Shown here: positions 38,370 through 47,835 of the stretch, piece by piece | Layout of the letters: the number at the start of each line of letters is the position of its first letter | Numbering within the stretch: the stretch's first letter is position 1 | Assembly: GCA_016927755.1 (NCBI GenBank) | Contig: JAFGLZ010000035.1 | Span: forward strand, 1 to 64,000 | Direction: 5' to 3' | DNA from: Phycisphaerae bacterium | GTDB lineage: Bacteria > Planctomycetota > Phycisphaerae > UBA1845 > JAFGLZ01 | Length of the DNA: 64,000 nucleotides | The notes under the pieces: model-generated | What the model was told of the DNA's origin: nothing | Database searches by the model: none | What the model saw: the letters and a program-made list of their open reading frames with translations, nothing else | Translations under genes and position numbers: made by a program

Positions 38370-38406
38370 ACGGCCCGTTCCCGCCGTGACGGCGGGAACG
38401 GACCGT
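38370..38406 (+). terminator. Intrinsic terminator of paralog B (duplicated from paralog A)
   Basis: ACGGCCCGTTCCCGCC GTGAC GGCGGGAACGGACCGT then TCCTT. Confidence 0.75.
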
Positions 38407-38429
38407 TCCTTCTCGTCCGGCGAGAGAGT

Positions 38430-39917
38430 CTATCGCGCGGCCCGACTCCGACCTTGCGTCTTGTAGCGATCCAGCAGCTCAGCCAGACGCTTCACGATCT
38501 CAGGTCGATCTTGATACAGGTTCCGCGTCTCGGCGACGTCCTCCGTGAGGTCGTAGAGCTGCCCCTTTGGTTCGCCCGGCTTGGGCTTGATCGTCCGCGG
38601 TGCGCTGAACCCTCCAGAGCCCCGGCCCAGTGCCAGCTTCCACGGCCCCTGGCGGATCGCGAACATCCCGCTGATCGAGTGGTGCACCACCGCCTCGCGA
38701 ATCGGCTTGCCCCCATCCTCCCCGAGCAACGCCGGCAGGAGGCTAAAGCTGTCCTCGCCAGCGTCCTCCGGCAGCTCCGCGCCCACGACGGCCGCGCACG
38801 TCGCCATCAGATCCGTCAGACAGATGGTCTGGATGCTCGTCGCGCCCTTCTTGATTCTCCCGGGCCATCGAGCCAGAAACGCCACGCGATGCCCGCCGTC
38901 CCAGATGTCCGCCTTCTGACCCCGGTACGGCCCGTTGGCCAGGTGGTCGAACTCCTTCTTGTCGTTCGGCGTCCAGTGCGCGCCGTTGTCGCTCGTCACG
39001 AACAGAAGCGTGTTGTCGCTCAGCTTCAGGCGGTCGAGCGCTGCCATGACCTGCCCGACGGACGCGTCCACCTGGGCCACGAAGTCGCCGTAATATCCCG
39101 CCTTGCTCCTGCCGCGGAACTCCTCCGTCGGCAGCCAGGGCGTGTGCGGGGCCGTGAGCGGCAGATACAGAAAGAACGGCTTGCCAGGCGACTCCTTGGC
39201 CCTTGTCTCGACGTACTCGATCGCCTTGCGCGTCAGTGTCGGCAGGACATCCGCGTGCTTGAAGCCCGGCGCGATGTCGCCCTTGCGCCAGAACCCGCCA
39301 CCGCCCTTGCGTCGGTGCTCGCTCGCGTGGATCTGCTCGCTCGCGGGCTCGACGGGTCGGTCGTTTTCGATGAAGACGTACGGCGGCATGTCGAGCGAGG
39401 CGGGAATGCCGAAGAAGTAGTCAAAGCCCACCGTCGTCGGCCCGGGCCGGAGCGGCTTTCCGTAGTCGGTCCGCTTCCCGTCGCCGAGCCCGAGGTGCCA
39501 CTTGCCGACGCAGGCCGTGGCGTAACCGCGCTCCTTCAGCAGCGAGGCCACGGTCATCCGCCCCGGCTCGATCAGACAAGGCGAGTAGCCATCGAGCACC
39601 CCTCGCTTGAGGCGGCTCCGCCAGCAGTATCGACCCGTCAACACCCCGTACCGCGTGGGCGTGCAGACCGACGACGGCGTGTGCGCGTCCGCGAAGCGGA
39701 TGCCGTCGGCGGCGAGCCGGTCCATGTTCGGCGTGGGAACCTTCGAGACCTTGTTGTAGCAGCCCAGATCACCGCAGCCGAGATCGTCCGCCATGATGAA
39801 AACTATGTTCGGCTTCGAGCCCCCGGCCTCGGCCGCCGGAGCGTCGAACGTTGCGCTCAGCGCCGCCAAAAGACACGTCACCTGAGCCAACCCGCTATGC
39901 CAATAGGTCCCATGCAT
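38430..39917 (-). CDS. Arylsulfatase (formylglycine-type)
   Basis: 'KPNIVFIMADDLGCGDLGCYN...TPSSVCTPTRYGVLTGRY' (C-T-P-T-R sulfatase motif). Confidence 0.92.
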   Translation of the reverse strand: MHGTYWHSGLAQVTCLLAALSATFDAPAAEAGGSKPNIVFIMADDLGCGDLGCYNKVSKVPTPNMDRLAADGIRFADAHTPSSVCTPTRYGVLTGRYCWRSRLKRGVLDGYSPCLIEPGRMTVASLLKERGYATACVGKWHLGLGDGKRTDYGKPLRPGPTTVGFDYFFGIPASLDMPPYVFIENDRPVEPASEQIHASEHRRKGGGGFWRKGDIAPGFKHADVLPTLTRKAIEYVETRAKESPGKPFFLYLPLTAPHTPWLPTEEFRGRSKAGYYGDFVAQVDASVGQVMAALDRLKLSDNTLLFVTSDNGAHWTPNDKKEFDHLANGPYRGQKADIWDGGHRVAFLARWPGRIKKGATSIQTICLTDLMATCAAVVGAELPEDAGEDSFSLLPALLGEDGGKPIREAVVHHSISGMFAIRQGPWKLALGRGSGGFSAPRTIKPKPGEPKGQLYDLTEDVAETRNLYQDRPEIVKRLAELLDRYKTQGRSRAAR

Positions 39918-40033
39918 GTGTGATCACTCCCAAGACCGGACGGCCAGGCGACCTCGCCATGCCGCCCGCGTCATCGCGGGCCCATCATACCGTCTCACAA
40001 GGCGCGTTAGAATCGGGTATCAGCAGAGAGCGT

Positions 40034-40066
40034 GGCCCGTCGCTTCAGCGGCGGGGAACACGAATT
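40034..40066. repeat. Hairpin repeat GCCCGTCGCTTCAGCGGCGGGGAACACGAATTC
   Basis: Aligns with 20977-21010 (GCCCCATCGCTTCAGCGGTGGGGAACTCGAATTC). Confidence 0.7.
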
Positions 40067-40142
40067 CACTCGCTTCCGTCTACGACTTCCTGTTGGCGAG
40101 AGAACGGTTCTTGAGGATAGTGCATGATTTCCCGAAGGCCAA

Positions 40143-41534
40143 CTAGCGAGGTGAGCTCGGCCTGCTGACCGCGCCGCTCGTCACGGGTCCCGAGGCCGGG
40201 CCCGCCGTCGGCGATGCGCTCCCCGCGCGAAGCATGTACTTCGCGATCGTCAACAGCTTCTCCTGCCCGAGCCGCGCCATCGACGGCATCTCCGAGAACT
40301 CGGGCCGCTTCCTGCCCGGCTTTATCGCCCACTCGACGATGGCCTGCGGATTGCCCCTGTGGATCGTGGCGATCTCGCGGACCGACGGCGCCGACCGCAC
40401 CGTGTCGATCGCGTGACAGGCCGAGCAGTTCAGCGTGAACAGCCGTTCGTCCGGCGCCATCTTCGACAGAGCCCCCTCCGCCACCGCCTTGGCATCTCTG
40501 GCCTCCTTGGCGAAGGTGCTCGACTGGATGGCCATCGCCACCTGCGGACCGATCAGCGACTTTTCTCGATACATGTGCCGACCGGACGCCATGCAGATCA
40601 CCGTCAGCGTCAAGAGCCCCACGACTGCGAAGAACCGGCCCCCGATCTCCTCGTCAGACGAACGGATCTCCAGCCACAGCAGATACAGCGCCGTCGCCGC
40701 CAGCGTCGCGCCGGTCAGGAAGACACCGATCATCAGCAACCCCACGCCTCGCGGCGGAAACGTGAGCAGCACGAGTGGGCCGGCCAGGAACTGGACGAGC
40801 GAAACGCCCAGCGCTACCTTGTAGAACGTCCTGACCAGTTGCGGACGCCGCAGCGACGCGAACCGCTCCTCGAACGGATATCGACTCCGCCCGAAGTACC
40901 ACGCTAGCGCCAGCCCTGTCACTGCCACCGACGCGAGCAGAAAGTGGAGATATCGCGGCAGTACGTTTGGCAGCAGCACCGCCGTATGAAACCCCCGGAC
41001 GTCGCCCCAGCGGTCAGGAAAGAGCATCAGATTGATGTTCGTCAGGAAGATGAACGGCACCATGAGCAGGATCGCCGTCGCCAGCCCCCCAATCGCGACG
41101 TGGACCACCCTCCGACGAACCATCCAGTCCGTGTGCCAGGTATACTTGTGCAGATAAAGCAGCAGAAACGCCGTCGCCACCAGCGGCACGATCGAGATCC
41201 AAGCCATCCCCGTCAGCGCGTTGGCCGAGTAAAAGAAGACCGTGTAGACCACGTTGATCGCCAGCAGCGGCCCGACGCCCAAGACAACCGCCAGGCTCTT
41301 GTTGACCGTCGTCGTCTTGGCGATCTCCAGCGCGAGCGCGTCCAGGTCAGCGTCCCGGCGCCGATGCCCGACCACCTCGAACGCCAGCGTCAGCAGCGAC
41401 CCGCCCAACATCAGGTTCACGAACAGAATGTGGGTCAGAAACAGCATCACCAGCACGCCGATGAGCAGCGCGCGGTCCGCCGGCAACGGCAACGGTATGT
41501 CATGCAAAACGGGAGTGTTCGCCAGAAGCCACAT
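40143..41534 (-). CDS. Cytochrome bd oxidase CydA-like membrane subunit with C-terminal cytochrome c domain
   Basis: Many TMs, 'ADRALLIGVLVMLFLTHILFVNLMLGGSLLTLAFEVV', C-terminal 'CSACH'. Confidence 0.65.
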   Translation of the reverse strand: MWLLANTPVLHDIPLPLPADRALLIGVLVMLFLTHILFVNLMLGGSLLTLAFEVVGHRRRDADLDALALEIAKTTTVNKSLAVVLGVGPLLAINVVYTVFFYSANALTGMAWISIVPLVATAFLLLYLHKYTWHTDWMVRRRVVHVAIGGLATAILLMVPFIFLTNINLMLFPDRWGDVRGFHTAVLLPNVLPRYLHFLLASVAVTGLALAWYFGRSRYPFEERFASLRRPQLVRTFYKVALGVSLVQFLAGPLVLLTFPPRGVGLLMIGVFLTGATLAATALYLLWLEIRSSDEEIGGRFFAVVGLLTLTVICMASGRHMYREKSLIGPQVAMAIQSSTFAKEARDAKAVAEGALSKMAPDERLFTLNCSACHAIDTVRSAPSVREIATIHRGNPQAIVEWAIKPGRKRPEFSEMPSMARLGQEKLLTIAKYMLRAGSASPTAGPASGPVTSGAVSRPSSPR

Positions 41535-41562
41535 CCGATACGCTCTCGCCTTCTCCTGATGT

Positions 41563-42991
41563 CTACCTCGCCGATGACGTCGCGCCGCCCTTCGTCACGG
41601 CCCCGTCGCCCGCCGGGAACTCGACCCCCGTCACCTGCGCCCCCTCGAGCGATTCCCCCGTCTTGCGAACCTGCAGAATGTAGTCGGTCATCGCCTCCAG
41701 TTCCTGGCGATTCCCAGGAAACGGCGGCATGAAAGGCCTGGCCCCGTGCATGTTCTCGATGAACGCGACCATCGCATCCCGGTCCCAGGCCTTGTCGCGC
41801 CCGTAGAGGTTCTCGAACTTCGCCACGATGCCGTTGACGCCCGTCGTCGTATGGCACCGTGTGCACGCCAGCAGAAAGACGTCCCGACCGGCCGAAATCC
41901 GGTTCTCGGGCGTGATGGTCCGTGTCGAGGCGTACGCGCAGTGCGCCAGCAGCCCGTCACGCTGGAATAACGCCAGGTCGTCCGTCCGGACTCCGTTGGC
42001 GTACATATACTCGTTGATGACGTACGGCTTGCGAATGAACTCGCGCACCCGCTCGAACTCCCCGAGCATCACGAGCACCAGGCAGAACGGCAGCACGAGC
42101 CCCACCCGAGGCATCCAGCCCGGCCTCAACAGCCCCAAGCCCGCCACCGCCAGCACCAGCACGATGGCCGCTGCGATCGCCAGGAGCAATCCGTCGTACC
42201 AGGTCTCGTACCGCTGCGTCCCCATCGCCACCGGCAGGTTGCCCAGCATCGACTCCGGGATCCGCCAGCGGTACCAGATCGCTCCGAACATCAGCAGCGG
42301 CGTCCACGCCAGGACCCACGCCGAGACGAACCGAATCGCCCCCGCCCGGACCTCGCTTCCGCGCTGCGTGAAGAAGATCACCAGGAACCAGACGAACAGA
42401 CCGGCCGACACCATCGCCAGCGGCGTGCGAAACAGGAGCTGCGGAGCGTACAAGGGATTCAGCACCCCGTTCCAGAACGTCCGCTGCGATTCCCAGTTCC
42501 CCGGGTCCATCATGAACCCGAGAATGGCCACGATGATGGCCATCGTCAGCCACGAGAAGACGCACAAGGCGGCTCCCAGCCGGATGTGCGTGACCTTCCG
42601 CTGGCCCGACCACCGCTTCCATAGCAGGAAGTACGCCAGGATGAAGCACACCTCGCTGACGAAGACGAACCACTCCGTGAACCACGCCCAGAAGAACACC
42701 CGAATCAGGCTCGCGATCGCGTACGGGTTCACCAGCGAGGCCGAGAACCAGATACCCACCCCCGTCATCGCCCCCACCGTCGTCGTGATGATGAAGCACA
42801 CGAAGAGCGTCTTGTACGCCAGCGCGTCCCACGCCGCGTCGCCCTTGCGATGCCCCCACCACTCCATGCCGACGATGACCGGTATCGCCCCGACCGCCAG
42901 CGCGTGGTTGATGAATACGTGCAAGACCGCGATCGCCGCGATCAGCATCCGGTTGCCGAAAAAGTCCAAATGGAAGGTAGGGAAGTCCATA
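41563..42991 (-). CDS. Cytochrome bd oxidase CydA-like membrane subunit with C-terminal cytochrome c domain
   Basis: 'MDFPTFHLDFFGNRMLIAAIAVLHVFINHALAVGAIPVIVGMEW', C-terminal 'CTRCH'; start revised to 42991. Confidence 0.65.
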
Positions 42992-43078
42992 CAGTCAGGC
43001 CCTGCGCCGCGGCCCAAGCCGCTCCGCGATTTGCTCGCCAACCGCAGTGTAGTGGGTCGCCTGGGAACGGGCAAGACT

Positions 43079-44611
43079 TCAAGCCAAGTCGACCGAACGG
43101 TCCGAGTCCCGGGATTCATCCCGCGCGGAGAGACCACCGCCCGCCCCGCGGACCATCCCGAAGGTTGCCAGCCAGACGGCAAACGCCGAGATCAAGAACG
43201 CCCAGTCCTGATCCCGACCCAGCCAACCCGTCACCGCGACCGACGCGCCCAGCGGTAGCGCCAACGTCAGGGCTATGCCCCAGAGCATTGCACCGATCAT
43301 CCGGCGTTCGACGAGGATCGCCCCCGCAAGCCAGGCGAGTGGGCAGAACAAGACCACCGCCGCCAAGAGCGCCAGCGGCGTCGCGTCGTTCCGAAACAAC
43401 ATCGTTTCCACACGATAGAGCCGTAGCGGACGCCGAACCTCCCGACCGTCGGCCCACAGGCGCGCTCGCCCGTTTCCGAACGTTGCGGCGATGTGTTGCC
43501 ACGCGCCGCCCGCCAGCGCCCCGGACCGGCTTCGGCAGAGAACGTCTGATCCGTTCACGCCGGTCCGTGGCGTCCGTACCCGCAGGTCCAACCGATCCAT
43601 CGCCTGACTCAGCGTGACGTTCCGGCTCACCTGGTCGACCGAGATCGACACGATCCGAGCAGGTCCGGCCTGCCTCGCATCAACCGCCGCCACCACGGCC
43701 TCAATGGTAAACGCGCCGCTCTTCAGGAGGGCATCGCAGAGCGCGTCCGCCGGCGCCGCGCTCGTCGCGAAGAGGGGCCTCCGGATCTCGATGCCGTCGC
43801 TCATCAGCCGCCAGCCTGGATCCGACCCCCGCGGCAGCAGGATCGGAGGCCCTTGCGCGTCTGGCAACGCCGACGGGACCTGTCCATTCTCGGTCCTTGC
43901 GAAGTCATATGACGCGACAACACCGCGATCCCGACGCGGCAAGCGACGATCGCGAGACAGCGTAATCCGAGAAGACTCGGCGATTTCCTCGCCGGACAGC
44001 TCCCGGTCATGGATGACAACGCCGCGAATACCACCCAGCCACGGGCGATCCTGCGTTCGTTCGTTGGCGATGAGCAGCGGGTAATCGCGGTCCCATCCCC
44101 GGAGTCCCACGCCTCGGTGCGCCTGCAGGACAATGGCGATCACCACGACGTTTCCCGCCCCAAGCAGAAGCGAAAGTATCGGTCGTTGGCGCCGTTCGTA
44201 GGCCCTCACGACCCCGTCGAGCCGTCGGTGAACCGAACGGGCGATCGCCACGCCCACCAATCCCATCACGATGCCCAGCGCCGCGTCCGATAACCGGGCG
44301 TGCCGGCCGGGAACGAACGCCTGCGCAAGCTCCAGCGACACAACGACCGCGGCCACCGTCAGGCATGCCCAGACGGTCGATCGGCGGCTCCCGCGCCGAT
44401 CCCATGTCCACTGCAACAGCAACCCGATGCTGCAGAAGGAAACCAGACGTTCGACGAGCGTCAACCAGATAGGGGAATCCACCGATAAAGTAATGGGCCC
44501 GTGCAGTACTGCGGCGACCTCTTGACACGAACGCGGTGCGCCGAACGGGATGAGCGTGCCGACGGCGACACAGATGATCGCCAGGAACAGCAGCAGTCCG
44601 GAAAGTGCCAT
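43079..44611 (-). CDS. VanZ-like membrane domain fused to LamG/concanavalin-like domain
   Basis: 'LAIICVAVGTLIPFGAPRS...ERLVSFCSIGLLLQWTWDRRG...LELAQAFVPGRHARLSDAALGIVMGLVG' then lectin-like region. Confidence 0.7.
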   Translation of the reverse strand: MALSGLLLFLAIICVAVGTLIPFGAPRSCQEVAAVLHGPITLSVDSPIWLTLVERLVSFCSIGLLLQWTWDRRGSRRSTVWACLTVAAVVVSLELAQAFVPGRHARLSDAALGIVMGLVGVAIARSVHRRLDGVVRAYERRQRPILSLLLGAGNVVVIAIVLQAHRGVGLRGWDRDYPLLIANERTQDRPWLGGIRGVVIHDRELSGEEIAESSRITLSRDRRLPRRDRGVVASYDFARTENGQVPSALPDAQGPPILLPRGSDPGWRLMSDGIEIRRPLFATSAAPADALCDALLKSGAFTIEAVVAAVDARQAGPARIVSISVDQVSRNVTLSQAMDRLDLRVRTPRTGVNGSDVLCRSRSGALAGGAWQHIAATFGNGRARLWADGREVRRPLRLYRVETMLFRNDATPLALLAAVVLFCPLAWLAGAILVERRMIGAMLWGIALTLALPLGASVAVTGWLGRDQDWAFLISAFAVWLATFGMVRGAGGGLSARDESRDSDRSVDLA

Positions 44612-44798
44612 CGAAACCCGTCTGCCGCTCGGCCCGTGCCGTGCGGCCGTTGGTGTGCGCCTCGCTGACCGATGGAAACATCATAGCGGACCCAAGACGG
44701 GCAGCGATATACTATACGACGACCGGCGCGTCGTTCGACCAAGCTGCGGGCGCGCGGGTGTCGGGGGCCGTCGGGACCAGGGCCGTGTGTCAAAAGGC

Positions 44799-45551
44799 AT
44801 GGACCACAATACGCTGACGCCGGACGTCGAGACGTCCAGCGATGACTATCGCCGGAGATTCCGTGGCGCGATCGGCCAGTACTTGCTCCAGGTGCAGGCG
44901 GACGGCGTCTTCCGACTCCTGCACGGTGGCCGGCGCGGGCCCTTGTCCGTCCTGGAGGTCGGCGGAGGGCACGCGCAGCTCACGCCCGACCTCCTGGAGC
45001 GCGGGTACGACGTCTGCGTCCACGGCAGCGACCCCTCCTGCAGGCGGCAGATCGAGCCGCTGATGGAGCGCTTCCCCGAGCGCCTCGACTTTGTCACGTC
45101 GAGTCTCTGGTCGCTGCCCTTCGCCGATCGCAGCTTCGACCTCGTCATGGCCATCCGCGTCCTGCCGCACGTCGAGCGGTGGGAAGCGCTCTTGGCGGAA
45201 ATGACGCGGGTCTCGCGGCGCTATGTCCTGGTGGACTACACGTCGCTGTTCAGCGTCAACCTGCTGGGCAGGGCGTTCTTCCAGATCAAACGGACGGTCG
45301 AGGGAAACACGCGACCGTACTTCTGCCACACGGCTCGGCAGTTGGGCTCGCGACTCCGCCGGCTCGGACTTGACAGGATCTCCGTTTATAGGGAGTTTCT
45401 CTTGCCGGTGGGACTGCATCGCATGGTAGGTCGAGCATCCCTGTCCGCGGCTATCGAGCGCGCCTGTCGCCTCGTCGGGCTGACGCGGCTCTTCGGGTCG
45501 CCCGCGCTGCTTGTGGCCGAGCGGAGCCCTCGCCATGGGGGAGTAGGTTGA
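44799..45551 (+). CDS. Class I SAM-dependent methyltransferase
   Basis: 'LSVLEVGGGHAQLTPDLLERGYDVCVHGSD...LPFADRSFDLVMAIRVLPHVERWEALLAEMTRV'. Confidence 0.85.
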   Translation: MDHNTLTPDVETSSDDYRRRFRGAIGQYLLQVQADGVFRLLHGGRRGPLSVLEVGGGHAQLTPDLLERGYDVCVHGSDPSCRRQIEPLMERFPERLDFVTSSLWSLPFADRSFDLVMAIRVLPHVERWEALLAEMTRVSRRYVLVDYTSLFSVNLLGRAFFQIKRTVEGNTRPYFCHTARQLGSRLRRLGLDRISVYREFLLPVGLHRMVGRASLSAAIERACRLVGLTRLFGSPALLVAERSPRHGGVG

Positions 45552-46798
45552 CGGTTCAGAAGCGATCTAACTCGAGAGGGGCGGGCAAGGCGTTGCCAGT
45601 CCTGATGGTCTCGCCGCAGCCGTGCTTCGAGGCGCGCGGCACCCCGCTCAACGTCCTCCAGATGTGCAGCGCGCTCATCGAGCTCGGCTACGAGGTCCAC
45701 CTCGCCACCTTCGTCTACGGCAACGAGATCCTCATGCCCGGCCTCGTCTACCATCGAGTCGGCCGGCTCTATCATCGAACCGGGCAGTTCTCCTCCGATA
45801 CCTCGGTGTCAATCGGCTTCTCGCTCCGAAAGCTCATCCTCGACGCCTTCCTGGCCCTCAAGGTCCTCCGGCTGCTCAACCGCAGACGCTACCTCGTCGT
45901 CCACGCCGTCGAGGAATCCCTCTTCTTCGTCGCCCCGCTGGCTCGCCTCTTCCGCACGCCCGTCATCGCCGACCTCGACTCGGACATCTGCGAGCAGCTC
46001 GAGGCCGACAACACGCTCGGCGAGCGCGTCATGGCCCACCTCTCCGATCGCCTGCGGCGGTTGGCCCTGCGATCCTCCTACTGCGCGATTACCGTCTGCC
46101 AGTCGCTCACCGACCTCGTCCGGAAGAGCGTCCCCGACAAGCCCGTCTACCAGATCGAGGACGTGCCCCTGCCGACCGCCGGCCGACCGCCCGATCCCCA
46201 GAGGGTCGAGGCCTTCCGCGGCCAGTTCGGCCTGGCGGGTAAGAAGGTCGTCCTCTACACGGGTAACTGCGAGTCCTATCAAGGCGTGGATCTGCTCGTC
46301 GACGCCGTCGGAACGATCACCCAGAAACACCCCGACGCGGCCATCGTCGTCGTCGGCGGCGAGGGCGAGCAGATCAAGAAGCTCGGTCGGAGGGCCAAGT
46401 CGACCAACGCGTCCGGCAACCTGTTCCTCCTCGGAAAACAGCCCGCCGAGAACATGCCGGAATTCATGAGCATGGCCGACGTGCTCGTCTCGCCGCGACG
46501 CCAGGGCGAGAACACTCCCCTCAAGATCTACACCTACATGCTCAGCGGCAGGCCCATCGTCGCGACCGATATGTCCACGCACACGCAGACGCTCGACGCC
46601 GACAGCGCGATCCTCGTGCCACCCACCCCCGAGGGAATCGCCGAGGGCGTCTGCCGAGCCCTCGACGACCCGGCATACGCCGCTCGCATCGGTCGCCAGG
46701 CTCAGGAGAAGGTCCAGCGAGATTACAGCCTCGACGAATTCAAGAGCAGGCTCGGGGAGGTCTACGCCTCGATCCCCCGACCACGAGTCGGTCCATGA
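45548..46798 (+). CDS. Glycosyltransferase family 4
   Basis: 'GTPLNVLQMCSALIELGYEVHLATF', 'NTPLKIYTYMLSGRPIVATDMSTHTQTLD'; TTG start overlaps preceding stop. Confidence 0.88.
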   Translation: MTVQKRSNSRGAGKALPVLMVSPQPCFEARGTPLNVLQMCSALIELGYEVHLATFVYGNEILMPGLVYHRVGRLYHRTGQFSSDTSVSIGFSLRKLILDAFLALKVLRLLNRRRYLVVHAVEESLFFVAPLARLFRTPVIADLDSDICEQLEADNTLGERVMAHLSDRLRRLALRSSYCAITVCQSLTDLVRKSVPDKPVYQIEDVPLPTAGRPPDPQRVEAFRGQFGLAGKKVVLYTGNCESYQGVDLLVDAVGTITQKHPDAAIVVVGGEGEQIKKLGRRAKSTNASGNLFLLGKQPAENMPEFMSMADVLVSPRRQGENTPLKIYTYMLSGRPIVATDMSTHTQTLDADSAILVPPTPEGIAEGVCRALDDPAYAARIGRQAQEKVQRDYSLDEFKSRLGEVYASIPRPRVGP

Positions 46799-46817
46799 GG
46801 CCTCAAGGTCCATCATG

Positions 46818-46920
46818 GGCGAGCGAGTCTCGCGCTGCCGTAACGCAGGCTTCCAGCCTGTCCCGGAACCAGGTAAGAATGTCCACGGTACGAGAGCCCG
46901 TCTGGCCGAAAAGGGGCTCG
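46818..46920. repeat. Degraded copy of the 36.7 kb MITE-like element
   Basis: GAGTCTCGCGCTGCCGTAACGCAGGCTTCCAGCCTGTCCCGGAACCAG vs GAGTTTCGTGCTGTCGTAACGCAGGCTTCCAGCCTGCCCAGAAACCAG. Confidence 0.6.
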
Positions 46921-46999
46921 ACAGACGTGTGGTCTTGTCGTTCCGCGACGCCCAACGAATGGAAGCTCGACCCGTGCCCGAGACCCGAACACCGAGACC

Positions 47000-47797
47000 C
47001 TAGCCCCGGGCACGCTTCCGAGCCCTGAGAATCAAGCTGTATCCGCTCGTGAAGCCCACGAGCACGTCCAGGAGGGACATCAGCGTCATCACAGGTGAGA
47101 TGACCGAGTAGACTCGCAGCAGCTTCTTGTTCTTGTCCAGATCGTCCTTGGTGACGATCGTGCCCTTGACGCCCTCGGAGGGCCCCGAGGCCGACTTTCG
47201 TAGATAGGCGGCGTTGAGCGCGATGTCCAGCAGCTCGCTGAAAGACCGGTTATACGTACGATGCGATCCGATCTCGAACTCAGGCTCCAAGAGCCGGCCA
47301 AGACCGTCGACCGTGTAGCCCGCACGGACGTGCCCGTGCCACGCGTCCGTCAGGCCCAACGCCAACCGGAGCCTTCGCAGCAGCGAGAAATGCTTGAAGT
47401 GAGGCACGTTGACGATCAACAACCCCCCCGGCCGGAGCACGCGATGGATCTCGTGAACCAGACCGCCGTCGTCCTGAACGTGCTCCAGCATGTCGATCAC
47501 CACGACGACGTCGAACGACGCATCGGCCATCGGCAGCCTGTGCCCGTCGATCCGGCACACCCGATCGCCGACGAGAGACTGGATCGCCTCGACCGCCTTG
47601 GCCTCCAGGTCGGCGCTCCACCAGACGCCCCCTCGTCGCCGGAGCAGATAGCTCATGACGCCGTTGTCGCTGCCCAGGTCCAGACCCGTCTCGACACGGA
47701 CGCCCTCGAGCGCCGCGGCGATCTCGCGCCACTTGGCGCGCTTCAGTACCGATTTGCTGAAGAGCCGCAAGGCCCATTCGACGTTCTGGCTGTCCAT
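47000..47797 (-). CDS. Class I SAM-dependent methyltransferase
   Basis: 'TGLDLGSDNGVMSYLLRRRGGVWWSADLEAKAVEAI...FDVVVVIDMLEHVQDDGGLVHEIHRVLRPGG'. Confidence 0.85.
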   Translation of the reverse strand: MDSQNVEWALRLFSKSVLKRAKWREIAAALEGVRVETGLDLGSDNGVMSYLLRRRGGVWWSADLEAKAVEAIQSLVGDRVCRIDGHRLPMADASFDVVVVIDMLEHVQDDGGLVHEIHRVLRPGGLLIVNVPHFKHFSLLRRLRLALGLTDAWHGHVRAGYTVDGLGRLLEPEFEIGSHRTYNRSFSELLDIALNAAYLRKSASGPSEGVKGTIVTKDDLDKNKKLLRVYSVISPVMTLMSLLDVLVGFTSGYSLILRARKRARG

Positions 47798-47835
47798 GGC
47801 GGCGACCAGTGTACCCCCAGTGAGCGCGGAGTGAA

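Noticed and set aside
44550-44798. 5' extension of the methyltransferase ORF
   Set aside because: Overlaps the divergent VanZ-like gene start and lacks conserved methyltransferase sequence; start placed at 44799
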